Positions 44,008 through 53,107 of a DNA stretch of 64,000 nt are shown here, in pieces (within the stretch, counting starts at the first letter, position 1; every line of letters begins with the position of its first letter). A program made the position numbers and the translations under genes. The stretch lies in NCBI GenBank assembly GCA_963808545.1, contig CAWEGB010000002.1, forward strand, positions 1-64,000, written 5' to 3'. The notes below the pieces were generated by a model. The model saw only the letters and a list, made by a program, of their open reading frames with translations. It had not been told where the DNA came from and did not search any database. Origin of the DNA: JACVRW01 sp963808545. Its GTDB lineage: Bacteria; Actinomycetota; Thermoleophilia; Solirubrobacterales; Thermoleophilaceae.

Positions 44008-44706
44008 CGGGGACGTGCTCGAACGCAGCACGTCGGGGCCGCTCGGCGCGGGATCGCCGTCGCCGGGCTCGGCGGTCACGGCCAGGCCCGGGTACTCGGC
44101 GGGATCCACGGCGGCGGTGAAGCGGACGTCGGAGCGTCCCTGCTCGTCGGGGTGGAATGTGCCCGCGGAGATCCGGTCGGGCCGGCCCGGGCGGTCGCCG
44201 GGGCCGACGAACCAGAGTTCGTAGTACTCGCCCTTGGGGAGGATCGGCAGGTCGCCGGTGCGGAAGTCGATCACGCGCCCGATACCGGTCTTCGAGACCG
44301 TCGCCTCCGCGGTCGCGCCTCCGGGCGCCTGCAGGGTGGCCTCGACCTCCTTGACCCCGGGCAGGCCGTCATCGCCGCCGCCGAGCATGGTTCCCAGGAG
44401 GACGCCGGCGGCCAGCGCCACCGCCAGTCCGCCGGCGAGCGCGGGACGGCCGAGCCGCCGGCGTCGCGGGCGCGCGGGCGCGGGAACCGGCGGGCGGCTG
44501 GGCGCGGCGACCTCGGCGGCCGGGGCGTGGCCGTTCAGGCCGGCGGTGCGGATCGCGGCGAGCGTGCGCGTCTCGAGCTCGAACGGTGGTGCGGGTGCGG
44601 GGGGCGCGGCACGGGCCAGCAGCCCCGCTATGTCCTCCACCTCGGCCCGCTCTTGGCCGTCGAGGCCGTCGAGCAGTCGCGCGCGGATGTCGCGCCGGTC
44701 AGGCAA
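43999..44706 (-). CDS. anti-sigma factor with RskA-type C-terminal domain
   Basis: 235 residues from a TTG that precedes the sigma stop by a few bases. Short N-terminal helical part (RDIRARLLDGLDGQERAEVE) without the zinc HxxxCxxC motif, then a Pro/Ala-rich linker, one transmembrane helix (about 100-118, LAGGLAVALAAGVLLGTML) and an extracytoplasmic anti-sigma-K domain (GEYYELWFVGPGDRPGR, AVTAEPGDGDPAPSGP). It would hold the neighbouring sigma factor at the membrane until a signal cleaves it. Confidence 0.8.
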   Translation of the reverse strand: MPDRRDIRARLLDGLDGQERAEVEDIAGLLARAAPPAPAPPFELETRTLAAIRTAGLNGHAPAAEVAAPSRPPVPAPARPRRRRLGRPALAGGLAVALAAGVLLGTMLGGGDDGLPGVKEVEATLQAPGGATAEATVSKTGIGRVIDFRTGDLPILPKGEYYELWFVGPGDRPGRPDRISAGTFHPDEQGRSDVRFTAAVDPAEYPGLAVTAEPGDGDPAPSGPDVLRSSTSPQP

Positions 44707-45277
44707 GGAGCCCCCTCTCCTCGAGCTCCAGCTTGAGCGCCTTGAGGCCATAGAAGGCGCGGGTCTTGACCGTCCCGACCGGGATTCGGAGGCGCCGGGC
44801 GATCTCCGCCTGGCCGAGGTCCTCGTCGACCATCAGCTCGAGCACCTCGCGGTGCTTGGTCGAGATCGCGTTGAGCGCCTCACGCACGTCGAGCGCGAGC
44901 AGCAGGGCTTCGTAGGCCTCGCCCTCGAGCAGGTCAAGCTGTTGATCCGGCGCCGGCCCGGTGGGTAGCGGCCGTGAGGCCGAGCGGCGCAGCAGGTCCA
45001 CCGCGGCACGGCGGGCAATGGTGAAGATCCAGGTTCGCGGGCTGCCCCGGTCGGCGTCGAAGCGCGGGGCGCTTCGCCACAGCCTGACGAAGGTCTCCTG
45101 CACGAGCTCCTCGGCCATGCCGCTGTCGCCCGTGAGCCGGAGGCCGAGGCCATACAGCCGAGACGAGTAGCGGCGGTACAGGTCCACCAGGGGCTCACCG
45201 TGATCGCCCGCCGCGACGAGGCCGAGGAGGGTGGTCTCCTCGGTCGTGGCGGCCAGGGTGGTCGTGTCGCTGCGCAT
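44699..45277 (-). CDS. ECF-type RNA polymerase sigma factor (SigK-like)
   Basis: 192 residues. Region 2: LVDLYRRYSSRLYGLGLRLT to RTWIFTIARRAAVDLLRR; region 4: HREVLELMVDEDLGQAEIAR, then IPVGTVKTRAFYGLKAL. The pairing with an RskA-type anti-sigma gene overlapping its 3' end matches the SigK/RskA group. A possible self-controlled promoter, TGAACC-16-CGAATGG, lies upstream. Confidence 0.85.
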   Translation of the reverse strand: MRSDTTTLAATTEETTLLGLVAAGDHGEPLVDLYRRYSSRLYGLGLRLTGDSGMAEELVQETFVRLWRSAPRFDADRGSPRTWIFTIARRAAVDLLRRSASRPLPTGPAPDQQLDLLEGEAYEALLLALDVREALNAISTKHREVLELMVDEDLGQAEIARRLRIPVGTVKTRAFYGLKALKLELEERGLLA

Positions 45278-45302
45278 GGAGGGACGGGGGGTCCTGCCCT
45301 GT

Positions 45303-45331
45303 CCATTCGCAGTGCCACCCCGATCGGTTCA
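45303..45331 (-). promoter_or_regulatory. possible ECF promoter before the sigma gene
   Basis: On the minus strand TGAACC (45331-45326), 16 bases, then CGAATGG (45309-45303), about 25 nt before the sigma ATG. It resembles ECF promoters (GGAAC/CGTT type) and would give autoregulation; the match is only partial. Confidence 0.3.
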
Positions 45332-45343
45332 CCGCGCGAGACG

Positions 45344-45631
45344 TCATTTCTCTTCGGGCGGCAGGATGTCGAGGCCGGTGGCGACCGTCTCCCGGCCGGC
45401 CAGGCGGTACTGCACGTCCACCGAGTCGTTCTTGCCGTAGGAGCCGAAGAGCCCGAAGAACATCGCCGTCCAGCGGCCCGCGCCCAGCTTCTCCTTCTCG
45501 AGCGGCTTGCTGAACAGCAGGTGCCCTGCTTCGACCCGGTAGTCCTCGCCGTCCCGCTGTGGCACGCCGTTGACAAACACCCGGTACGGGGGCTCGGCGC
45601 CGCGCGGGAGCTTCACTCGCCAGACGGTCAT
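45344..45631 (-). CDS. conserved hypothetical protein
   Basis: 95 residues, soluble, beta-rich (VWRVKLPRGAEPPYRVFVNG, then HLLFSKPLEKEKLGAG). No family I can name. Its start overlaps the stop of the gene upstream (ATGA), so the two hypothetical proteins are made together. Confidence 0.55.
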   Translation of the reverse strand: MTVWRVKLPRGAEPPYRVFVNGVPQRDGEDYRVEAGHLLFSKPLEKEKLGAGRWTAMFFGLFGSYGKNDSVDVQYRLAGRETVATGLDILPPEEK

Positions 45632-45966
45632 CCTGCCTCCAGTGCCCGGCGAAGGGCCTGGTAGGCGGTCTCGCGCCTGCGCTGCTCGACCAGGCGGCGC
45701 CTCACGCGGCCCGTGAAGGCCTCGCTCGAGCCGTCGCCGCGCACATCCACGCCGGCCCTGAGCCCGCGGCCGGACAGCTCGAGCCGCGCCACCACCTGCT
45801 GAACGGGCTCCAGCTTGCGGATCAGCGTGCCGCCGCGTGGGCGAGTGTGAGCGCTGCGCTCGAGCTCGGCCCCGCGTTGCTCGATCGCTCCGAGCGCCGT
45901 CGGCAGATCGGCGTAACGCTCGCGGATCACCTTGGCACCGTGACGTATCGTGAGCGTGTACGGCAT
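45628..45966 (-). CDS. conserved hypothetical basic protein
   Basis: 112 residues: MPYTLTIRHGAKVIRERY, helical ADLPTALGAIEQRGAELE, a second strand-rich part, and an Arg-rich helical tail (GRVRRRLVEQRRRETAYQAL). Not recognised. Its ATG (45966-45964) overlaps the ATG of the divergent MOSC gene (45965-45967) within CATG. Confidence 0.55.
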   Translation of the reverse strand: MPYTLTIRHGAKVIRERYADLPTALGAIEQRGAELERSAHTRPRGGTLIRKLEPVQQVVARLELSGRGLRAGVDVRGDGSSEAFTGRVRRRLVEQRRRETAYQALRRALEAG

Positions 45967-46591
45967 GCCGGGGAGCGTACTTTCAGTAAACGTCGCCGAG
46001 GTCCGGGAGCTGCCTCGCCGCGGGCACATGGTCAAGACCGGCATCTGGAAGCTCCCGGTGACGGGACCCGTGGCGGTGAGGGGCGTGAAGCTCGACGGGG
46101 ACTTCCAGGCCGACGCCGCGGTGCACGGCGGCGCCGACAAGGCGGTCTACGCGTATGCGCGCGAGGACACCGACTGGTGGGAGCGCGAGCTCGCCACCGA
46201 GCTGCCCGACGGCGTGTTCGGCGAGAACCTCACCCTGAGCGGGATCGACGTGAGCGGCGCCCGCATCGGCGAGCGCTGGCGAATCGGATCCGTGCTGCTC
46301 GAGGTCTCCGAGCCGCGCTTCCCGTGCTGGAAGCTCGGCGCCCGCTTCGGCGATCCACGGATGATCAAGCGCTTCGCGAGGGCGCTGCGGCCGGGCGCCT
46401 ACCTGCGCATCGCCGAGGAGGGCCGCCTCGAGGCCGGCGATCCCGTGGAGCTCGTTTCGCGTCCCGACCACGACCTCACCATCGCGGCCTTCGCCCGGGT
46501 CTACCTCGAGGACCACTCGCAGCTGTCGCGCCTGCTGGTGCCCGAGCTGTCGCAGGACTGGCGCGACTGGGTGCGCGAGCGGGCAGCCTGA
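45965..46591 (+). CDS. MOSC-domain protein (YiiM-like)
   Basis: 208 residues. Family features: VRGVKLDGDFQADAAVHGGADKAVYAY (in two parts), GVFGENLTLSGIDVSGARIG, and EPRFPCWKLGARFG with the conserved Cys expected to carry the Mo-cofactor sulfur. MOSC proteins bind molybdenum cofactor and reduce N-hydroxylated compounds. Its 3' end meets the convergent moaA, so Mo-cofactor synthesis and use lie side by side. Confidence 0.85.
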   Translation: MPGSVLSVNVAEVRELPRRGHMVKTGIWKLPVTGPVAVRGVKLDGDFQADAAVHGGADKAVYAYAREDTDWWERELATELPDGVFGENLTLSGIDVSGARIGERWRIGSVLLEVSEPRFPCWKLGARFGDPRMIKRFARALRPGAYLRIAEEGRLEAGDPVELVSRPDHDLTIAAFARVYLEDHSQLSRLLVPELSQDWRDWVRERAA

Positions 46592-46598
46592 GCGCGCT

Positions 46599-47594
46599 CT
46601 AGCCGCCGATGGCCGACATCGTCCGCGGCGGCTGGCGGAAGCCCGGCTCGTTCACGCGGTGCTTGAGCTCCTTGCGCCACACCGCTTCGCGGATGATCGT
46701 CTCGAGCTCGGCGTCGGAGGCGCCGCTGCGCAGCGGGTCGCGCAGGTCGGTCTCGTGCAGCGAGAAGAGGCAGGTCCTCAGCTTCCCCTCGGCGGTCAGC
46801 CGCACGCGGTTGCAGTCCGCGCAGAAGGGCTCGGACACCGGATTGATGAAGCCGATCTCGCCCTGGCCGTCGCTGAAGGCGAAGATGCGGGCCGTGGCGT
46901 GTGGCTCGCGCGGCCGTTCCTCGAGCGGATGCACGCGGTGGATGATCTCCCGGATCTCGTCTCCGGTGAGCACCTGGTCGCGACTCCAGGCGTGGTCTCC
47001 GTCGAGCGGCATGAACTCGATGAAGCGCACCTCGTATCCGGTGGAGCGAGCGAACTCGGCGAACGGCAGGGCCTCCTCCTCGGTGAAGTCCCGCAGTGCG
47101 ACGGCGTTGACCTTGACCGGCTGGATCTCGGGAAAGCGGCCGATCGCCTCGAGACCGGCGAGCACGCGGGGGAGGGCGTCGCGGCGCGTGAGCTGGAAGA
47201 AGCGGTCGCGCTGCAGGGAGTCGATCGAGACGTTCACCCGATTGATGCCGGCGTCCACCAGCGCGGCGGCGTCGCGCTCGAGGAGGAAGCCGTTGGTGGT
47301 GAGCGAGAGATCCTCGATTCCCGGCACCCGGGCCAGCATCGAGGCGAGCCGCGGGAACTCGCGACGCACCAGCGGCTCGCCGCCGGTCAGGCGCAGGTCG
47401 GTCACGCCCATCGACGCCATCACCGAGACGATCCGCTCGATCTCCTCGAAGTGCAGAATCTCCTCGCGGTCGAGCCAGGGCAGGCCGTCGGCGGGCATGC
47501 AGTACTGACAGCGGAAGTTGCAGCGGTCGGTGACCGAGACCCGCAGGTCCGATATGCGCCGGCCGTGGCCGTCGACGAGAGGCTCGAGCTCCAC
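46599..47594 (-). CDS. moaA: GTP 3',8-cyclase MoaA
   Basis: 331 residues. Radical-SAM cluster TDRCNFRCQYCMPADG near residues 20-35, LRLTGGEPLVRREF (GGEP, SAM), TNGFLLERDAAALV, and the second 4Fe-4S site with Cys residues in EPFCADCNRVRLTAEGKLRTCLF (two parts). Ends with the RTMSAIGG tail whose Gly-Gly is needed for activity. First step of molybdopterin synthesis. GTG lies seven bases after TACCCT, which overlaps the divergent promoter. Confidence 0.95.
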   Translation of the reverse strand: MELEPLVDGHGRRISDLRVSVTDRCNFRCQYCMPADGLPWLDREEILHFEEIERIVSVMASMGVTDLRLTGGEPLVRREFPRLASMLARVPGIEDLSLTTNGFLLERDAAALVDAGINRVNVSIDSLQRDRFFQLTRRDALPRVLAGLEAIGRFPEIQPVKVNAVALRDFTEEEALPFAEFARSTGYEVRFIEFMPLDGDHAWSRDQVLTGDEIREIIHRVHPLEERPREPHATARIFAFSDGQGEIGFINPVSEPFCADCNRVRLTAEGKLRTCLFSLHETDLRDPLRSGASDAELETIIREAVWRKELKHRVNEPGFRQPPRTMSAIGG

Positions 47595-47600
47595 TGTCCT

Positions 47601-47607
47601 TAGGGTA
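47601..47607. promoter_or_regulatory. overlapping divergent -10 elements
   Basis: TAGGGTA contains TAGGGT on the plus strand (7 nt before the HD gene GTG at 47614) and TACCCT on the minus strand (7 nt before the moaA GTG at 47594). Both genes then would be leaderless and their RNA polymerases would exclude each other. Confidence 0.45.
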
Positions 47608-47613
47608 CCGAGG

Positions 47614-48399
47614 GTGGAGCTTCCCGACGTCGCGATCAGAGCGCCCTCACGCGGCAACCGCAGGCTGGAGCGGTTGTTCGACGCCGCGAACGCGGACGAT
47701 CGGCTGCGCGCGTGGTGGTACATGCAGCAGGTCAACGCCGACCGCCGCGACATGTCCGACCACTCCGTGGTCCACATCCAGATCGTGGTCAACATCGCTC
47801 TGCGGCTGTTCCGCCTGCTCAACCGGGCGGGGGTCGAGCCCGCGATGGTCACCGATCACGGCATGGGCGCCCGCGACGCCGAGGTGGCGATCGCCGCGGC
47901 CTGCCTGTTCCACGACACCGGGATGTCGATCCACCGCACCGACCACGAGCAGTACAGCCTGTTCATGGCCTCGGATCGCATGCCCCAGCTGCTGGAGCCG
48001 ATCTACGACGAGCCCGAGCTGACGGTGGTGATCTCCGAGGCGCTCCACGCCGTGATCGGGCACCGGCGCCGCGGCGACCCGATAACCATGGAGGCCGGGA
48101 TCGTGCGCGTGTCCGACGCCCTCGACATGGCCTCGGGCCGCTCGCGCATCCCGTTCGAGACGCGGCGGCCCAACATCCATTCGATCTCCGCGGCGGCCAT
48201 CGACGCGGTTCGCATCGAGAGCGGAGAGGAGCGAGCGGTCCGGGTGGAGATCGAGATGAACAACTCCTCGGGTCTGTTCCAGGTCGACGAGCTGCTGGCC
48301 ACGAAGCTGCGCGGCTCGGGCATCGAGGAGCACATCGAGGTGGTGGCCGAGATCGACGCGGAGCACGAGAAGCGTCTCGTGCCCGTGTTCAGGATCTGA
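47614..48399 (+). CDS. HD-domain phosphohydrolase
   Basis: 261 residues. HD-domain metal ligands: SDHSVVHIQIVVNIALRLFR (His), ACLFHDTGMSIHRTDHEQYS (HD) and a later Asp in VRVSDALDMASGR. About 80 more residues, with beta strands (AVRVEIEMNNSSGLFQVDEL), follow. It may hydrolyse nucleotides or cyclic nucleotides; no GYP loop is present, so not a c-di-GMP phosphodiesterase of that type. Confidence 0.8.
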   Translation: MELPDVAIRAPSRGNRRLERLFDAANADDRLRAWWYMQQVNADRRDMSDHSVVHIQIVVNIALRLFRLLNRAGVEPAMVTDHGMGARDAEVAIAAACLFHDTGMSIHRTDHEQYSLFMASDRMPQLLEPIYDEPELTVVISEALHAVIGHRRRGDPITMEAGIVRVSDALDMASGRSRIPFETRRPNIHSISAAAIDAVRIESGEERAVRVEIEMNNSSGLFQVDELLATKLRGSGIEEHIEVVAEIDAEHEKRLVPVFRI

Positions 48400-48423
48400 G
48401 GCCGCCTCCGCGCGGCCCGGCCC

Positions 48424-49812
<1,389 letters not shown>

Positions 49813-49827
49813 CGTCTCTCCTCGCTG

Positions 49828-50391
49828 ATGCCTCGTGCGTCCTCTGTTCCCGGAATTCTGACGAAAGTGGCGTCGATGGTCCTCGCCGCCCTCGTCCTGG
49901 CGGGTTGCGGCTCGTCGGACGACGAGACGACCACCTTCGACGAGGACGGCTTCGGCATCACCTTCGAGTACCCCGCCGACTTCCAGCGCACCGACGACGT
50001 GAACATTGCGCGGTCCAAGGGGCAGGCCGATGAATCGGTGGCGCTGGCCTCGAGTGAGGACAACGCGATCTTCGTGCAGCGCTACACGCTCAACCGCCCG
50101 GTGGACGAGAAGGACGCGCGCGCTTTGAGGAAGCAGTTCGACGAGGTGCTCGGCGATCTGGCCGGCGCGCCGCTCAAGGGTGAGCGCATCGACGCGGGCG
50201 GCCCGCTCACCTTCCGCTACGAGATCGACAAGCTTCAGACGCCCGAGGACGGGCGCAGCACGATCGTCGTCACCTTCGACGGCGACACCGAGTACTTCAT
50301 CAACTGCCAGTCCGTGCCCGACGGCCGTGCGGAGCTCGAAGACGCCTGCGACCGGGCCATCGAGACGCTGCAGCTCAAGAGCTCTGGCTAG
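49828..50391 (+). CDS. lipoprotein of unknown function
   Basis: 187 residues. Signal sequence VASMVLAALVLAGC with a good lipobox, then a PsbP/DUF1795-like alpha/beta domain (DEDGFGITFEYPADFQRTDD, TFDGDTEYFINCQSV, ACDRAIETLQL). No catalytic residue can be named. An internal GTG or ATG (49867, 49876) might be the true start because the ATG used lies within gltA leader sequence. The 3' end overlaps the convergent acetyltransferase by 17 nt. Confidence 0.7.
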   Translation: MPRASSVPGILTKVASMVLAALVLAGCGSSDDETTTFDEDGFGITFEYPADFQRTDDVNIARSKGQADESVALASSEDNAIFVQRYTLNRPVDEKDARALRKQFDEVLGDLAGAPLKGERIDAGGPLTFRYEIDKLQTPEDGRSTIVVTFDGDTEYFINCQSVPDGRAELEDACDRAIETLQLKSSG

Positions 50392-50902
50392 GGACCGGTC
50401 GCCGGTACTCGGCGAGGTCCATGCCGAAGCTCTCGTCGAAGTAGGGCGGCGCGGCCAGCGACCAGCCCTCGCGCTCGTAGAAGCGCCGGGCCCGGGCCTG
50501 GCCGGCCGGTGTGAACAGGCGAAAGCGGGCGAAGCCACGCTCACGCGCCGCGTCGATCACCGCGCCGTGCAGGCTGGTGGCCACACCGCTGCCCCAGAAC
50601 GGCTCCCGGACGAACAGCATCCACAGGTGGGCGAGCCCGGGATCGGGCTCGGGCCACTCGCCGTGGGCCGCAGCCGGCATGAGTGCGACGTGGCCGGCCA
50701 TTTCGTCGCCCGCATCGGCTATCTGGCACCACACGTCGTCGTCCCCGAGCCGCTCCCGCAGGCGCTCATCCTCCCCGGCCGGCGGCTCCCAGGCGTCGGG
50801 CGCAAAGGCTCGGTAGGACTCGAAGCCGAGTTCGATCGTCCTGGCGATCTCGGCGTAGTCGGCCGGCCCGCCGGGGCGGAAGCGAAAGGAGAGACCGTCC
50901 AT
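50375..50902 (-). CDS. GNAT-family N-acetyltransferase
   Basis: 175 residues. Acetyl-CoA-binding motif A is LWMLFVREPFWGSGVATSLH, with R/G-x-G pattern changed to FWGSGVA, and the last part RLFTPAGQARARRFYEREGW is motif B. The acceptor is unknown. Start ATG 50902. Confidence 0.8.
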   Translation of the reverse strand: MDGLSFRFRPGGPADYAEIARTIELGFESYRAFAPDAWEPPAGEDERLRERLGDDDVWCQIADAGDEMAGHVALMPAAAHGEWPEPDPGLAHLWMLFVREPFWGSGVATSLHGAVIDAARERGFARFRLFTPAGQARARRFYEREGWSLAAPPYFDESFGMDLAEYRRPVPSQSS

Positions 50903-50946
50903 CGGGGCACGGTACTCGACCCGGCGAGGGCTGGAGGAGCGCGCGC

Positions 50947-51288
50947 TCAGCGCCGGCGAAAGCCGCCGAACAGCCGCTTGACCGAGCCGGCTGGGCTGGG
51001 CAGACCAGGGCTCGCGCTGTGCTCGGGCGGGCCCAGCTCGGCTACCTCGGCGGCCGTGATGCCCAGGGTCACGGCTCGCTCGGCGGTGCGCGCCACCTCC
51101 GGGGCATCCACGAAGCGGTGCACGCCGTCCGCGGTCTGGATCACGAGCCCGTCGAAGATGTGCTCACGGAAGTTGTCGAGCACCTCGACCACGCTCGCCA
51201 CCTGCTCGCCGTCGGAGCTGATCACTGGAGTGCCCTTGGTCACGGCGGTGTAATGGACCGCCACGCCGTCGTCGTCGATTGGAGGCAT
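50947..51288 (-). CDS. PRC-barrel-like (DUF2171-type) protein
   Basis: 113 residues. A small beta-barrel (TKGTPVISSDGEQVASVVEV, then GLVIQTADGVHRFVDAPEVA) similar to PRC-barrel proteins, and a C-terminal Pro-rich tail ending SVKRLFGGFRRR. Soluble. Function not known. Confidence 0.6.
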   Translation of the reverse strand: MPPIDDDGVAVHYTAVTKGTPVISSDGEQVASVVEVLDNFREHIFDGLVIQTADGVHRFVDAPEVARTAERAVTLGITAAEVAELGPPEHSASPGLPSPAGSVKRLFGGFRRR

Positions 51289-51293
51289 GGGCC

Positions 51294-51524
51294 TCAGATT
51301 GGCAGAACGAGGGCCGCTTCCTCGCCCTCTTCGCCCTCTTCCTCCTCGGTGGCCGCGCCGTAGAGGGCCGTGCCGATGGCGGCGGCCACGAGCACGAAGG
51401 AGATCAGCCCGACCATGCGCTCGGCCCCCGCGGTCGCCGGGAAGTCGTGTCGGGTGACCCCGATGAAGGTGACGAGAAGAGCCCAGACGGCGAGGACGAT
51501 GCCGGCCACGTAGAAAGGGGTCAC
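51294..51524 (-). CDS. small two-helix membrane protein
   Basis: 76 residues from GTG 51524: helix FYVAGIVLAVWALLVTFIGV, linker TRHDFPATAGAERMV, helix GLISFVLVAAAIGTALYGAA, then a very acidic tail (EEEEGEEGEE). The pattern is common in actinobacteria and of unknown role. The long version of this ORF, starting at 51740, runs antisense to the Cys-rich gene and is not supported. Confidence 0.6.
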   Translation of the reverse strand: MTPFYVAGIVLAVWALLVTFIGVTRHDFPATAGAERMVGLISFVLVAAAIGTALYGAATEEEEGEEGEEAALVLPI

Positions 51525-51605
51525 GGCGCGAAAAGCTACCGCAAGCACGGACGGCTTCACGAACAAGTCACGCGCCCGGCCCCGGCGCTCCCGAAGCTGG
51601 GGGAG

Positions 51606-51797
51606 ATGCCTCCTCTGGTGGACACGATCAGGACCGTGATGACGTCGTCGCGGGGCGGTCGCCCGACCTGCCTCGTGTGCGGCCGAGCGATCTCCGCCGG
51701 CGACAGCCGGCTGCGGCTGCACGGCGGTTCTGTCATGCACGAGCGCTGTGCGACCTACGACAGCGCGCGCCGGCGGCGCGCCAGCGGCTCGAGCTAG
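51606..51797 (+). CDS. small putative zinc-binding protein
   Basis: 63 residues with CLVCGRAI, then LRLHGGSVMHERCATYDS: two Cys close together and a His/Cys pair about 25 residues later, enough for one zinc site. A G-rich Shine-Dalgarno (GGGGGAG) is close to the ATG. A second ATG 33 bases later is possible. Confidence 0.5.
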   Translation: MPPLVDTIRTVMTSSRGGRPTCLVCGRAISAGDSRLRLHGGSVMHERCATYDSARRRRASGSS

Positions 51798-51812
51798 CGG
51801 GCCGACTCGGGC

Positions 51813-52097
51813 TCAGCGGTGCCCGGCGGGCACGCGCGTGCGACGCCCGCGCAGGACGCGCACCCGGCGCGGCGAGCGCGGATCCGGCGAACGGTGCGGG
51901 CCGCGGCGGGGAGGACGGGGAGGCCGGTTCCTGGGGTGCGGGCGCGGGTCGCGGTCGGAGCCGCCTCCCTCGTCGTCCTCGGCGTCGGGTACCGGGGGCT
52001 CCTTGATGGCCCACCAGACGATCAGCAGCAGCATCACCAGTGGGATCTTGAGCACAACGGCGATCCAGAAGACGGCCCAGAAACCTCCCATCGCCAA
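51813..52097 (-). CDS. small membrane protein with Arg/Pro-rich tail
   Basis: 94 residues: one strong hydrophobic helix (FWAVFWIAVVLKIPLVMLLL IVWWAI), then an acidic stretch and a long Arg/Pro/His-rich tail that may be partly out-of-frame translation. Only the first 40 or so residues look like real protein. Confidence 0.45.
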   Translation of the reverse strand: MAMGGFWAVFWIAVVLKIPLVMLLLIVWWAIKEPPVPDAEDDEGGGSDRDPRPHPRNRPPRPPRRGPHRSPDPRSPRRVRVLRGRRTRVPAGHR

Positions 52098-52137
52098 GCA
52101 TCGTACCCGGAAATCCGGGTTGCGCCGCGCCAGATGG

Positions 52138-53061
52138 CTACGCGGCCGGAACGGACTCGATCGTCGTGATCCGGCGGAAGGCCTCGAAGCGCTCGTCGAT
52201 CTCTTCGCGGGTCAGGCGCTGACCGCGCTCGCAGCCGAACTCCTCGACCCAGAACGAGGCCAGAGTGGAGCCGTAGGTCATGGCCCGTCGCAGGGTCGGC
52301 TCGTCGAGTGACCGGTCGGCGGAATCGAGGTAGCCGAGGAAGCCGCCCGCGAACGAGTCCCCGGCTCCGGTGGGATCGTTGACGGTCTCGAGCGGGAAGG
52401 CCGGGAGGGCGAAGTACCCGTCCTCGGTGAACAGCGCGGCCCCGTACTCGCCCTGCTTGGCCACGATCACGCTCGGACCCATCTCCCGCACGGCACGTGC
52501 GGCGCGGACGAGGTTGGGCTCCTCGGTGAGCATCCGCAGCTCGGCGTCGTTCATGAACACGATGTCCACCCCGCCGATCGTGCGCACCAGCGAGTCGCGG
52601 GTGTTCTCGATCCACAGGTTCATCGAGTCGAGCCCCGCCACCTGTGCGCCGGTCGCCTGCTCGCGCACCTCCCGCTGGAGGTCGGGCTGGATGTTGGCCA
52701 GGAACAGCAGCTCGGACGCGCGCGAGGCGTCCGACAGCTTGGGCCGGAAGTCGCCGAACACGTTGAGCTGGGTGTCCAGCGTCGTGGCCGTGTTCAGGTC
52801 GTACTCGTACTCGCCCGCCCAGAAGAAGGTGCGGCCGCCCTCCACTCGTTCGATGTCGTCGGTGTTGACCCCGCGCGCCTGGAGCACGGCGTACTCGTCG
52901 TCGCCGAAGTCGTCTCCCACCGGCCCGACCACCCGGACGTCGCTGAAGAAGCTCGCCGCGAGCGAGAAGTGGACGGCCGAGCCGCCGAGCATGCGCTCGC
53001 GCTCGCCGAACGGTGTCTTGACCGCGTCGAAGGCGATCGATCCCACCACTGTCAGGGCCAT
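52138..53061 (-). CDS. PfkB-family carbohydrate/nucleoside kinase
   Basis: 307 residues. MLGGSAVHFSLAASFF (substrate-binding glycines), VDIVFMNDAELRML and the anion-hole motif ETVNDPTGAGDSFAGGFLGY with the catalytic Asp are all present. It phosphorylates a sugar or nucleoside; the specificity is not visible. ATG at 53061, with the divergent oxidoreductase starting 46 nt away. Confidence 0.85.
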   Translation of the reverse strand: MALTVVGSIAFDAVKTPFGERERMLGGSAVHFSLAASFFSDVRVVGPVGDDFGDDEYAVLQARGVNTDDIERVEGGRTFFWAGEYEYDLNTATTLDTQLNVFGDFRPKLSDASRASELLFLANIQPDLQREVREQATGAQVAGLDSMNLWIENTRDSLVRTIGGVDIVFMNDAELRMLTEEPNLVRAARAVREMGPSVIVAKQGEYGAALFTEDGYFALPAFPLETVNDPTGAGDSFAGGFLGYLDSADRSLDEPTLRRAMTYGSTLASFWVEEFGCERGQRLTREEIDERFEAFRRITTIESVPAA

Positions 53062-53107
53062 AGGGCCGGAGAGCGTAGTGGACGCGCGGAGGGTCTACGC
53101 TGCGCCG

